NCBI GenBank assembly: GCA_041665465.1
Contig: JBAYIU010000001.1
Coordinates: 806,001-870,000 of the forward strand
Length of the DNA: 64,000 bases
Source: JACRPH01 sp041665465
GTDB taxonomy: Archaea; Nanobdellota; Nanobdellia; Woesearchaeales; GW2011-AR9
Direction: 5' to 3'
Of the stretch, positions 50,882 through 59,115 are shown in pieces. The first letter of the stretch is position 1; each line of letters starts with the position of its first letter. A model generated the notes under the pieces. It had not been told where the DNA came from. It did no database searches and worked only from the letters and a program-made list of their open reading frames with translations. A program made the translations under genes and the position numbers.

Positions 50882-52144
50882 CTAACTACTTTCAAGCATT
50901 CTTATGGCCTTGGCGTGATCAAACTTATGGATCAGGAACAAAATTATGGTTACGATAACTCCCATTATACCTATTATGGAAAAAGAAGCTATATTCCCTA
51001 AATAATCTGCCAAGAATCCGGCCATCATCGGCCCGATTACACATCCTAGATTTGTTACAAAGTCTGCTTGAGTTTCTATTTCCGCCTTAACTGAATTTGT
51101 TCCAGAAATGCAATCTGCATACGATCCAGAATTTGCGGGTAGAGAAATCGCGAAAAATATGGTTCCGATAAAGGTAGAAATGATGATCAAAATAGGGTTG
51201 GACATAAAGAATAATAATGAAAAAATTAACGATCCCAGTAGTAAAGAAATATTAGAGGTTTTAAAATTACCAAACTTTTGTGTAATTCCTCCTATAATCC
51301 AACCAACTAAAAGGAAGGGTAACAAATATGCGGTCATGAACAATCCGCCAATAATCCCCACATTTGCCCATCCATCAACTACCAATGGCCCAATGGTCCA
51401 AAAAGTAGAATCAATAATACTTAACATTAAAGTTATTATCAAAATGGGAAATATTTTTTTTGCTACTCCTTTCCAAATTTGTAACTCGTAAAACCTTTTT
51501 CGGGAAGTTGATTTCTTAATCACTTCTTTATTTTTCTCCTCTTTAGTTTTTCTAACCATTAATAAAAATATTATGAAGAACAAGAAGGCAATTCCTAAAA
51601 AAATCCATGCTCCGATAAAAGGAGTTGCATCAACAACTTCACTTATCAAAAGTCCAGCAAACAAGGGAGCAATTAAATAACCTATAGACAAGAATACTTG
51701 TAATACCCCAAAACTCGAGGCATGTTCTTCTTTTTTAATGTACCTCCCGACAAAATCATACTGTCCTATATTGAAAATGTCATAATACAACCCCCATACA
51801 CCCATGGCAAAAATGTACATCCAAACTGTCTTTGATTTCCATAGGATTAATGGGTATATTGCACAAATTAGGAATAAAACTAAATACATCTTTCTTACAT
51901 TTGACTTTTTAAATAATTTACATAATACAATATCAAAGAACATTCCCACAATGGAGGATGAACCCAAAATGATTCCCATCATAGTTTTTGAGATTCCATC
52001 TCCAGTAATAATTAATGGGGCCATATAACCCAATAAGCCGTCAAAAATGGTCCAAAACAAAACTATAAAAGACATCGCATAAAGGGGTTTATGTGTAAAT
52101 CCATATTTTTTGACGTGAGTATATATATGGTGAAATCCGTTCAT
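50882..52144 (-). CDS. MFS-superfamily transporter
   Basis: The 420-residue protein has twelve hydrophobic segments in two sets of six joined by a basic cytoplasmic loop (RKTKEEKNKEVIKKSTSRKR), the standard MFS plan. The loop between helices 2 and 3 (CKLFKKSNVRKMYLV) fits motif A loosely. Nothing in the sequence identifies the substrate. It is not in an operon with a biosynthetic gene; it lies 117 bases from dnaG and about 60 bases from the HerA-like gene. Confidence 0.85.
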   Translation of the reverse strand: MNGFHHIYTHVKKYGFTHKPLYAMSFIVLFWTIFDGLLGYMAPLIITGDGISKTMMGIILGSSSIVGMFFDIVLCKLFKKSNVRKMYLVLFLICAIYPLILWKSKTVWMYIFAMGVWGLYYDIFNIGQYDFVGRYIKKEEHASSFGVLQVFLSIGYLIAPLFAGLLISEVVDATPFIGAWIFLGIAFLFFIIFLLMVRKTKEEKNKEVIKKSTSRKRFYELQIWKGVAKKIFPILIITLMLSIIDSTFWTIGPLVVDGWANVGIIGGLFMTAYLLPFLLVGWIIGGITQKFGNFKTSNISLLLGSLIFSLLFFMSNPILIIISTFIGTIFFAISLPANSGSYADCISGTNSVKAEIETQADFVTNLGCVIGPMMAGFLADYLGNIASFSIIGIMGVIVTIILFLIHKFDHAKAIRMLESS

Positions 52145-52262
52145 GTAAGAGAAACTATTTTGTTAGCCTTTAATAATTTTTGGTTTTGTTAATCTGGATA
52201 GAAATGAATACTTTTATTTAGAATTTGCGTCATTAATAACAAAAATAAAAAAATAATAAGCC

Positions 52263-53627
52263 TTAACTAGTTAACTTATCGTCCATCAATAAATTAACTT
52301 TACCTGCTTCTTTGACTTTAGTTCCGGTAGCGACAATGTGTTGGACGTTTAGTTTTTCTGCAATCTTGACAAGTTCTAAATCAATGGTTCCATCTAGTAC
52401 TATTGCATGTATTCCGCCATTCAAGCTTTTCATAGTAGAGGAAAGTTCGCTCAAGGGAACTTTACCCAAAATATTTAGTTTATCATCAAAAATGCATGCT
52501 CCTCGAGTACCAAACAAATCATCTAAGGTTTGTTTGTAAATCTTTTTCTCTTCTAAAGATAACTTATTGTTCTCTTTTAATGAAGGAACAGGAGAATGAG
52601 TTTGGGGTTTTGGTGCGCTGGGCAAAGGTCCGTTACTCGAGACCGGTTTTGGTGCAGGAGTATATCTTTCCTGAACCGGTTTACGTTCTTGAGTTTCTGG
52701 CTTTCGTTGAAAATTATTCTTTTGTCCATTATTATTCTCAAACATATTCCTCTTGATACTTTCTGTTGGTTCTCTTAAACCTCCATGCTCATCAATTCCC
52801 AAGTCCATCTTAGCTTGTTCTGCAGTGATTCTTCCGCGTAAAGCTTTATGAATCTCTTTCTTGGTTATTTCTTCTACTTCTTTTCCATCTGGTGCCTTAC
52901 ACACAAAATCCATCTCAGTAGTTGACAACAATTCTCTTAAATTCAAGTCTCCACCACGATCTCCATCTACAAAAGCGGTACAAGTTTTCTTTCGACTTAA
53001 CTCTTTGATGGTTTCAGGAACAGAACTACCATTCATAGCAATAACATTCTTGAACCCGTGTTTAAGCATGTTTAAAACGTCTGCTCGACCTTCAACAATG
53101 ATAATTTCATCACTGGTTTCAATATCCGGGCCAGAAGCAAGTTTTTCTCTGCCGTATTCTGAAACTTCCATCATTCTTACTGATTGAGCTACTTCATCAG
53201 CTAATTCTTGAGAATCAGGCAAGGTCTCTTGAGTAAGTTCTTTTAATAATTCTTTTGCTCTATCAATAACAAACTGACGTTTGCTAATTCTTACATCTTC
53301 AATTTTCTTAACTTCAATCTTAGCATTACAAGGACCAATCCTTTGGATAATTTCCAGGGCGGCAGCTACAATTGCGGTTTCAGTCTTGTCTAAACTAGAA
53401 GGAATAATTATTTCTCCCGCTGTTTTTCCAGAACTGGTATTTACATTAACTTCAATTCTACCGATACGGCCGCTACGTTGTAATTCTCTTAACTCTAAAT
53501 CATTTCCTAAAAGACCTTCAGTTTGTCCAAAGATTGCCCCGATTACGTCCGGACGATCAACTACTCCATCAATATTGATGGTTGAATGAACAATATATTT
53601 AGCTGCTACTGGACTTATTTTTGCCAT
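52263..53627 (-). CDS. dnaG: DnaG-type primase (archaeal)
   Basis: This 454-residue protein starts at ATG 53627, preceded by GGAGG (complement of 53632-53636). The N-terminal region (AAKYIVHSTINIDGVVDRPD, VIGAIFGQTEGLLGNDLELR) and TOPRIM core (IIIVEGRADVLNMLKHGFKN, AFVDGDRGGDLNLREL) are those of archaeal DnaG. Archaeal DnaG is found with the exosome and also has primase activity. The region around residues 300-380 is a variable, Pro/Gln-rich linker, followed by a C-terminal segment. Transcription start and leader are uncertain because of the RNA-rich stretch upstream. Confidence 0.95.
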   Translation of the reverse strand: MAKISPVAAKYIVHSTINIDGVVDRPDVIGAIFGQTEGLLGNDLELRELQRSGRIGRIEVNVNTSSGKTAGEIIIPSSLDKTETAIVAAALEIIQRIGPCNAKIEVKKIEDVRISKRQFVIDRAKELLKELTQETLPDSQELADEVAQSVRMMEVSEYGREKLASGPDIETSDEIIIVEGRADVLNMLKHGFKNVIAMNGSSVPETIKELSRKKTCTAFVDGDRGGDLNLRELLSTTEMDFVCKAPDGKEVEEITKKEIHKALRGRITAEQAKMDLGIDEHGGLREPTESIKRNMFENNNGQKNNFQRKPETQERKPVQERYTPAPKPVSSNGPLPSAPKPQTHSPVPSLKENNKLSLEEKKIYKQTLDDLFGTRGACIFDDKLNILGKVPLSELSSTMKSLNGGIHAIVLDGTIDLELVKIAEKLNVQHIVATGTKVKEAGKVNLLMDDKLTS

Positions 53628-53907
53628 ATTTCCTCCATGCGTACTGTAGAAAGAGCTGTCTATCTGCTTAAGGAAGAAACAAACTTCCAAATATAGTTAT
53701 TATTGTCTTGGTGACAATGGAATAAATTAAGCATGATATTGGCGACTCCCCCAGTCGTTTTTTAAATTTAATTTTATTATTTTTATGTACTTTATGGTAC
53801 TATACTCCAATCCATTTAGAAATAGAATTATTCTCTAACGACTAACCTCAACGAGGTAAGATAGTGACGTGATGAATATGATGTTCTACTTCTTTTAATT
53901 GGAATAT

Positions 53908-53985
53908 GAGGCCCGTACTACTAACCCCCGGACTCATTGCTTGGCAATCGCCGTAAGCTCTGACGGGTACTCTCGTACCGGGCTC
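53908..53985 (-). ncRNA. Candidate structured RNA A (three-way junction)
   Basis: On the minus strand the first bases GAGCCCG (53985-53979) pair with CGGGCcTC (53915-53908, one bulged base), closing a three-way fold. Inside are GGTAC-GAGA-GTACC (53979-53966; the closing pair shares base 53979 with the outer helix) and ATTGC-CAA-GCAAT (53948-53936). A TATA box (aatttatatat on the minus strand, 54018-54008) centres about 27 bases before 53985, as expected for a transcript that begins at the closing helix. It is not a tRNA, since no T-arm is present. I cannot match it to RNase P, SRP or 5S RNA. Confidence 0.5.
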
Positions 53986-54102
53986 TAAACATCGTGAAGA
54001 GGCTCTGATATATAAATTATTCGTTCTTAATTATGTCCTCTTCTTATCTTCTCAAATTTTCTCCCTTTACCTTTAAAGGGGTAATTTTAAGCTTTTAATT
54101 AT

Positions 54103-54140
54103 AAAAAACCTCAGTAAACCAGTTTCCTGGTTCACCGAGG
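54103..54140 (-). terminator. Terminator-like hairpin with U-run at the end of RNA B
   Basis: Read on the minus strand, CCTCGGTGAACCAG and CTGGTTTACTGAGG form a 14-bp stem with a GAAA tetraloop, followed by TTTTTT and AT-rich sequence. The stem is continuous only in minus-strand RNA because two pairs are G-U. It is the most convincing intrinsic-type terminator seen in the window. Confidence 0.6.
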
Positions 54141-54211
54141 CCTAAAAGACTTTAACATCTTTTAGGCGCAAGAGATGAATCCCTTGCGAAAAGAGGTGGT
54201 TTTAGGTGTTT
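54103..54211 (-). ncRNA. Candidate structured RNA B: three stacked hairpins with terminator and anti-SD motif
   Basis: A minus-strand TATA box (atttatatac, 54242-54233) predicts a 5' end near 54211. The 5' part (54211-54189) is unpaired and contains CCACCTC (54199-54193), complementary to the GAGGTG ribosome-binding signal used here. Three hairpins follow without spacers: CGCAAG/CTTGCG (54188-54167), a 9-bp stem CCTAAAAGA/TCTTTTAGG (54166-54141) and a 14-bp stem closed by a GAAA loop (54140-54109) followed by six U (54108-54103). Two pairs of the last stem are G-U only when read as minus-strand RNA, which assigns the strand. Confidence 0.6.
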
Positions 54212-54381
54212 ACTACTTAAGAATAACAATTAGTATATAAATGTTTCGTCAATTTGTTACTTTTAAGTGGTGTTCTAATCCCTTGATTGGGAAATTAAAA
54301 TTAACAAAGATTATTCTTAAGTTACAACATATATTTTAGAAGGACTAAATGTTAATATCTTTCTATTATTAAAGGGTAATT

Positions 54382-55953
54382 ATGCCAGTAAGATTAACAT
54401 TCTATGGGGGAGTAGATGATACCGAAAAAGGGGAGTTGGGGGGAGTTCAATTATTTGTTGAGGATCTGGAGAAGAAGGTTCAATTTTTGTTTGATTTTGG
54501 TCAGAGGCCAGATCATACTAACGATTTTTATGGATTTCCATATAAACCTCGTTCATTTCAAAATCTAGCTGTTTCCGAATTTTTAGAACTCTTTCCTTCC
54601 CTTCCCGATCTCTATAGGCATGATTATGAAGCAGTGCGTGGAAACCATATCAAAGAACTGCCTATAGATGCTCTGGTCTTAAGTCATGCTCATTATGATC
54701 ATATTGGTGGACTTACTTTACTTCGGGAGGATCTTCCCATTTATACTCATAGTCATTCTATGTACATTATGTACTTATGGCAGTACATGAGTGGAAGGAC
54801 TAATAATCAATTTGTCGATCTTTATGATCAATATTCTTTAGTACGTGATGCTTCTGGTAAAATGAGTTTTCCTAAGGGAGATGAGGGAGTATTTCCTCGA
54901 AAATTTAATTGCTTTAACTCAGGAGAAAAATTTAACCTCAAAGAAATGTTACTAACTCCTCATCCCGTAGATCATTCTGTTCCAGGAGCTTGTGGTTTCA
55001 TTTGGGAAACTTCTGCGGGAAAAGTGGGAATCAGTGGTGATTTACGTTTAAGAGGAAGAAGAGGGAAAGACACAAAAGATTTTGTCAAAAAGCTTCTAGA
55101 GGCAAAGATTGATTATCTTTTATGGGAAGGTTCTTTGTTACATTTCGATCACGAAGGAACAGAAGAAGATTTATGTCAAACTGTTTCTGAGCTGATTAAA
55201 GGAAAAAGTTTTGCAGCTATTGCTTACCCTCCTCGAGATTTAGATCGTATTGCTTCTCTCTACCAAGCTGCTAAAAATGTAGGAAGAATGCTGGTAGTTA
55301 GTCCTTCTCAAGCTTTATATTTACAATTATTCAACGGAATCAATGGTTATCCACGTTTGGACAACAAATATATTGGGGTATACCTTCCCAAAAAAAAGAA
55401 AGGTCTTCTTGATCGAGAAGGTTTTGAAGAATTAGCTGAAAGTGATTATTATGCCTGGGAAAGAAAATTTTTAGAATTAGAAAGATGGCAAGAAAATCTT
55501 TCCAAAAGACAACGCGTTTCTATTGAAGATTTAAAACAACACCAAGACCAATTCTTAGTTTTTCTTCCTTTCGGGAGTATGATAGATATGTTAGAAGAGA
55601 TTAGGCCGGCTAAAAATAGTATTTACATTCGTTCTCATCCCGGACCATGGACTAAAGAGATGGAAGTGCAAGAAGAAAGACAGATTGAAATTTTGAAGGC
55701 TTTTGGGATGTATGATGGTCCACAGGTTGATTATTTATTACGTGGGAATGTTTTAGCGCAACAGATCGTTAGAAATATGCATCAAGTTCACGTAACTGGA
55801 CACTTAAATCGGAGAGAAACTCGGGAGATTTTACAACAATTTGATTGTACCATTATTCCTTATCATTGTTATAATCCACAAGATTTTGTTAATGACGTGG
55901 CTAAAAATAAAAAAATTATCATTCCCCGAAGGAGGGAAACATTAATCCTATGA
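54382..55953 (+). CDS. RNase J-like metallo-beta-lactamase (beta-CASP) nuclease
   Basis: The 523-residue protein has the metal motif LVLSHAHYDHIGG, the second histidine in PHPVDHSVPGACG, the aspartate in GISGDLRLRG and beta-CASP-type motifs VSPSQALYL, IRSHPGPW and HVTGHLNRRETREIL, ending at IIPYHCYNPQDF. All metal ligands are present, so it should be an active hydrolase, most likely a ribonuclease of the RNase J type. It is unusual in its inserts (residues about 55-90 and 330-390). It overlaps the next gene by 4 bases (ATGA). Confidence 0.82.
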   Translation: MPVRLTFYGGVDDTEKGELGGVQLFVEDLEKKVQFLFDFGQRPDHTNDFYGFPYKPRSFQNLAVSEFLELFPSLPDLYRHDYEAVRGNHIKELPIDALVLSHAHYDHIGGLTLLREDLPIYTHSHSMYIMYLWQYMSGRTNNQFVDLYDQYSLVRDASGKMSFPKGDEGVFPRKFNCFNSGEKFNLKEMLLTPHPVDHSVPGACGFIWETSAGKVGISGDLRLRGRRGKDTKDFVKKLLEAKIDYLLWEGSLLHFDHEGTEEDLCQTVSELIKGKSFAAIAYPPRDLDRIASLYQAAKNVGRMLVVSPSQALYLQLFNGINGYPRLDNKYIGVYLPKKKKGLLDREGFEELAESDYYAWERKFLELERWQENLSKRQRVSIEDLKQHQDQFLVFLPFGSMIDMLEEIRPAKNSIYIRSHPGPWTKEMEVQEERQIEILKAFGMYDGPQVDYLLRGNVLAQQIVRNMHQVHVTGHLNRRETREILQQFDCTIIPYHCYNPQDFVNDVAKNKKIIIPRRRETLIL

Positions 55954-57272
55954 GATTAGAAGATTGCATCTCGGAATCGGATATTCGTACTTATTTACGT
56001 TGTCCTTATTCTTACTACTTAAAGAAGAGCGGTTTAACTCATCTCCCTAGAAGTGTCGCTGCAGCTGAAGCAATTTTTTTCTCTCAACAAAGAAGATATT
56101 TATTCAATCTTCGTGATCAGGAAGTAAAAAGATTGTTTCCCTTTCAACATCGTTCTGGACCAAGATTAAAAACGGCTGAGATGATGAACGAAGAAGAGTT
56201 GCGGCAGTATTTGGCTTATACTTCACCAGAAAAGTTTGGTGGATCATTGTTTGGTGATTGGTGTAGGATTGTTAAAGAAGGAATTTATGCCGGTGAAGAG
56301 TTAGTTCTTAATTATAAGGGACAAGATTTCTGGGCAGGAAAAAACTTGCGTCTTGCGGGAGAAAATTATTATAAATTTATTTTACAACAAGGTGCCCCTA
56401 TTCTGGGTTTTATTGATCGTGAAGTTACTTTTCCATTTCAAGATCTAATCCTTAAAGTTAAGCTTCCTGAGTTAAGGCCATGTATAATAGATGAACCGGG
56501 ATTATGGGGGCATGGTGCAGATTCAAATGAAGATAGAAATATAGAATTACCCAAAAGTGTTTCTATAACCTTAAGATTATTAGCTTACTGTATACTGGCT
56601 CAAGAACAATTCTATCAAAGAAAATGGAAAACTCCTTCTGATCTGAATCTTCTTGATCCACGTATTATTTATCGTCACACTAACTTAATTTCCGGAAAGA
56701 GCACAACTACTACTCGTTCTGAGACAAACTTGGCAGAATTAGTAAAAGTTCTTGATCGATATAATGATGGAGTAAGTAGAGAAAAGTTTTCTCCAAATCA
56801 TAAACATTGTCCTACTTGTATGTATAATGTGGTGGGATTAGATGGTAAGATTGTCTGTAAAGAAGTTCGTTCTGGAGTGAATCCCGCTGTCCCCAAATAT
56901 TACTTTGCCAAAAGTAGGTTTTTTGTCGAGTCGCGAAAGGAAGGAGAAGTTATTTATTTGTCAGGAGAAGTAGAAAAAGGAGTGATTAAGAAAAGAGGAG
57001 AACCCCTAGAGCTCTCGAAAAGAAATCGTAAATGGGTATCTGAAGGAGTACTACCGGTGGTGGATAAGGGAGATTATTATGAGGTAAATTCTGCATATCG
57101 TTGTTTGATACAAGGTTTCGAAGAAGGCATGATTAAGGAAATGGAACACCAATTAGAAAATCTACCCAAAACCGTAGTACACAAGATAGACCCCTATTTG
57201 GCTAAATGTGCTGCTCCATTATTACAAAAGCTTGGTTATGTGGAAGGAGTAAAAAGATTTGAAGCGAAATAA
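55950..57272 (+). CDS. RecB/Cas4-like protein with cysteine cluster and degenerate nuclease core
   Basis: The 440-residue protein opens with ISESDIRTYLRCPYSYYLKK, as in Cas4/RecB-family proteins, including the cysteine after YLR. A later set of cysteines (HCPTCMYNV...KIVCKE, about 288-306) could complete an Fe-S or zinc site. The core is degenerate: ILGFIDREVTF supplies an aspartate, but no D/E-x-K follows, and LRLLAYCILAQEQF replaces QxxxY. About 130 residues follow the cluster and contain a beta-rich region (VIYLSGEVEKGVIKKRGEPL). It is translationally coupled to the RNase J-like gene, so the two probably form a complex in which this partner binds nucleic acid. Confidence 0.65.
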   Translation: MRLEDCISESDIRTYLRCPYSYYLKKSGLTHLPRSVAAAEAIFFSQQRRYLFNLRDQEVKRLFPFQHRSGPRLKTAEMMNEEELRQYLAYTSPEKFGGSLFGDWCRIVKEGIYAGEELVLNYKGQDFWAGKNLRLAGENYYKFILQQGAPILGFIDREVTFPFQDLILKVKLPELRPCIIDEPGLWGHGADSNEDRNIELPKSVSITLRLLAYCILAQEQFYQRKWKTPSDLNLLDPRIIYRHTNLISGKSTTTTRSETNLAELVKVLDRYNDGVSREKFSPNHKHCPTCMYNVVGLDGKIVCKEVRSGVNPAVPKYYFAKSRFFVESRKEGEVIYLSGEVEKGVIKKRGEPLELSKRNRKWVSEGVLPVVDKGDYYEVNSAYRCLIQGFEEGMIKEMEHQLENLPKTVVHKIDPYLAKCAAPLLQKLGYVEGVKRFEAK

Positions 57273-57307
57273 ATAAATTTATTAAATTATAAATAAAATT
57301 ACTTTTT

Positions 57308-57895
57308 ATGAGACTAATTCTAACTCGTCACGGGGAAACTGAAGAGAACAAAGCTGGAATTATGCAAGGGTGGCTTCCGGGTAAATTGACGAAATTAGGA
57401 CAAAAGCAGGCTCAACAACTAGCTCAAAGATTGAAATGGTTAAAAATTGATCTTATTTATACCAGTGATTTAGCTCGTTGCGTTGATACCGCGAAAGAAA
57501 TCGCTAAATTTCACACGAACACAAAGATTATTGAAGAGAAGAGATTGCGCGAGATGGATCATGGCGAACTTACCGGAAGGAAAAAAGGAGAAGTTGAATG
57601 GAATCCTCCCCCAGGAAAAAAGTTTACTGATAGATTTTTAGGGGGAGAGTCATACGAAGATGTCTTGATCCGAGTGAAAAAGTTTTATCATAACTTATTA
57701 AAAGATAATTCTGATAAGACAGTTGTTATTGTAACTCATGGAGGTGTATTGATGTTATTACACTCTCTCATTAAAGGGACTTCTATTGAAGAATCCCTTA
57801 AGTATAAGCAAAAGAATACGGGAGTTTCTGAATATCAAATTGATTCTAAGAGGAAGTATAAGGAAATATGTTTTAATTGTGAGAAACATCTGTAA
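57308..57895 (+). CDS. Histidine phosphatase (phosphoglycerate mutase-like)
   Basis: The 195-residue protein has the branch-1 histidine phosphatase motifs: LTRHGETEENK (catalytic His8), YTSDLARCVDTAKEI, the acid in RLREMDHGELTGR and VTHGGVLMLL with the second histidine. It could act as a cofactor-dependent phosphoglycerate mutase, an RNA- or sugar-phosphatase, or another small-molecule phosphatase; the sequence does not decide. An AT-rich TATA-like run lies about 25 bases upstream. It lies between the nuclease pair and pelota on the same strand. Confidence 0.88.
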   Translation: MRLILTRHGETEENKAGIMQGWLPGKLTKLGQKQAQQLAQRLKWLKIDLIYTSDLARCVDTAKEIAKFHTNTKIIEEKRLREMDHGELTGRKKGEVEWNPPPGKKFTDRFLGGESYEDVLIRVKKFYHNLLKDNSDKTVVIVTHGGVLMLLHSLIKGTSIEESLKYKQKNTGVSEYQIDSKRKYKEICFNCEKHL

Positions 57896-57928
57896 AGTTT
57901 TTTATACCCTTGCTTCTTTTTAGCGTTT

Positions 57929-58981
57929 ATGCAAATAACTCATTCCGATTTCAAGAAAGGAACAGTAGAATTAAGAGTGGACGATTTAGAAGACTTATGG
58001 TATTTAAGTCATTTAATCGATCCGGGAGATTTGGTTAGAGGCAAGACTACCCGTAAAATGAAAATTGGGGATGGAGAAAACGCCAAAGTCGTCAAGAAAA
58101 CTCTCACTCTTACCGTAGAAGCTGAATCTATAGATTTTTCTACTGGAGGTAATGAACTTAGAGTAAATGGAAAAATTAAGGAAGGGCCGGAAGATCTTCC
58201 CAAAGATTCTTATCATGCTATCTCTTTAGAAGCAGGAAGTGATTTCATTTTACAGAAGAAAAACTGGTTAGAATATCAAAAAAATAAATTGAAAGAAGCA
58301 ACAGAAAAGCGTTCTACCTACCTTATCTGTTTATTTGATCGTGAAGAAGCATTATTTGCTCTGACTAAAAAGTCAGGGTATGAAATATTAACTAAGATCA
58401 AAGGAGAAGTTCCCAAGAAGTCTAAAGATGATTCAATCAAGAAAGATTTCTATGAAGAAATAATTAAACTTTTGCAAGGATACTTCGAACGAGTTAAACC
58501 AGAGAATATTATTGTTGCATCTCCGGCATTTTATAAGGAAGATCTGTTTAAACGTTTAAATTCATCTCAACTTAAGGAGAAAATAGTGCTTGCTACTTGC
58601 TCTGACGTAGAAGAAACTTCATTGGACGAAGTAATCAAACGACCGGAGTTAGCTCCCTTACTCAAATCTTCACGCTTACGCAAAGAGAAAGTACTAATAG
58701 AAGAATTATTGGGCGAAATTAACAAAGAAGGAGCGGCAATATACGGGTTTAATGAAACTAAAAAAGCAATAGAAAGTGGGGCAGTCTTAAAATTATTATT
58801 AACCGACGAATTTGTTCAGAAGGAAAGAACTTCTGGAAATTATCAAGAACTTGACGATTTAATGAAAATCGTTGATTCTTCACAAGGAGAAATACACATT
58901 ATCTCTGCAGAGCAAGAAAGCGGGAAAAAACTAAATGGATTGGGTGGAATTGCCGCAATTTTAAGATACAAAATTAGATAA
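57929..58981 (+). CDS. pelA: mRNA surveillance protein Pelota
   Basis: The 350-residue protein follows Dom34/Pelota. The N-terminal Sm-like domain has DLWYLSHLIDPGDLVRGKTT and RKMKIGDGENAKVVKKTLTL, the middle domain EEALFALTKKSGYEILTKIK, and the C-terminal eRF1-like domain AIYGFNETKKAIESGAVLKL and GGIAAILRYKIR. With the archaeal aEF1A it rescues stalled ribosomes. A TATA element (tttatacc, near 57900) lies about 26 bases before the ATG, so the message is probably leaderless. Confidence 0.95.
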   Translation: MQITHSDFKKGTVELRVDDLEDLWYLSHLIDPGDLVRGKTTRKMKIGDGENAKVVKKTLTLTVEAESIDFSTGGNELRVNGKIKEGPEDLPKDSYHAISLEAGSDFILQKKNWLEYQKNKLKEATEKRSTYLICLFDREEALFALTKKSGYEILTKIKGEVPKKSKDDSIKKDFYEEIIKLLQGYFERVKPENIIVASPAFYKEDLFKRLNSSQLKEKIVLATCSDVEETSLDEVIKRPELAPLLKSSRLRKEKVLIEELLGEINKEGAAIYGFNETKKAIESGAVLKLLLTDEFVQKERTSGNYQELDDLMKIVDSSQGEIHIISAEQESGKKLNGLGGIAAILRYKIR

Positions 58982-59115
58982 CTTTTAACTTAATTTATGT
59001 TTATTTAGTAGTAGTGTATATTTTGGCAAACCACAACCTTTTAATAGTAGTGCATTTTATTGATGTGTAAGTAACAAAAAGTTTTTATTTGAAAAACAAA
59101 GGGGTGTGTGGGAAA

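Larger units (their letters stand above)
53628..54381. other. 750-base gene-free region with structured RNA candidates
   Basis: No convincing protein frame lies between dnaG and the RNase J-like gene. The region holds two minus-strand RNA candidates (53908-53985 and 54103-54211), each with a TATA box about 26 bases upstream of its predicted 5' end. It also has a hairpin with a T-run (53743-53763: CGACT-CCCCC-AGTCG-TTTTTT, plus-strand orientation). A small hairpin ACCTC/GAGGT (53846-53858) lies between. The remaining sequence is AT-rich and shows nothing else that I can support. Confidence 0.6.

Noticed and set aside
53743..53763. Hairpin CGACT-CCCCC-AGTCG followed by six T on the plus strand as a transcription terminator
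   Set aside because: No plus-strand transcript is known to enter it; dnaG is on the other strand. Kept only as a note in the gene-free region.
53868..53874. Box C-like GTGATGA motif on the plus strand, possible C/D sRNA
   Set aside because: No D box (CTGA) at the spacing required for an archaeal C/D sRNA.
53955..54010. Partial resemblance of the plus strand to a conserved 23S rRNA segment (GGGTTTAGA..CGTCGTGAG)
   Set aside because: Only short scattered identities, no flanking rRNA sequence, and the minus-strand fold and promoter explain the region better.
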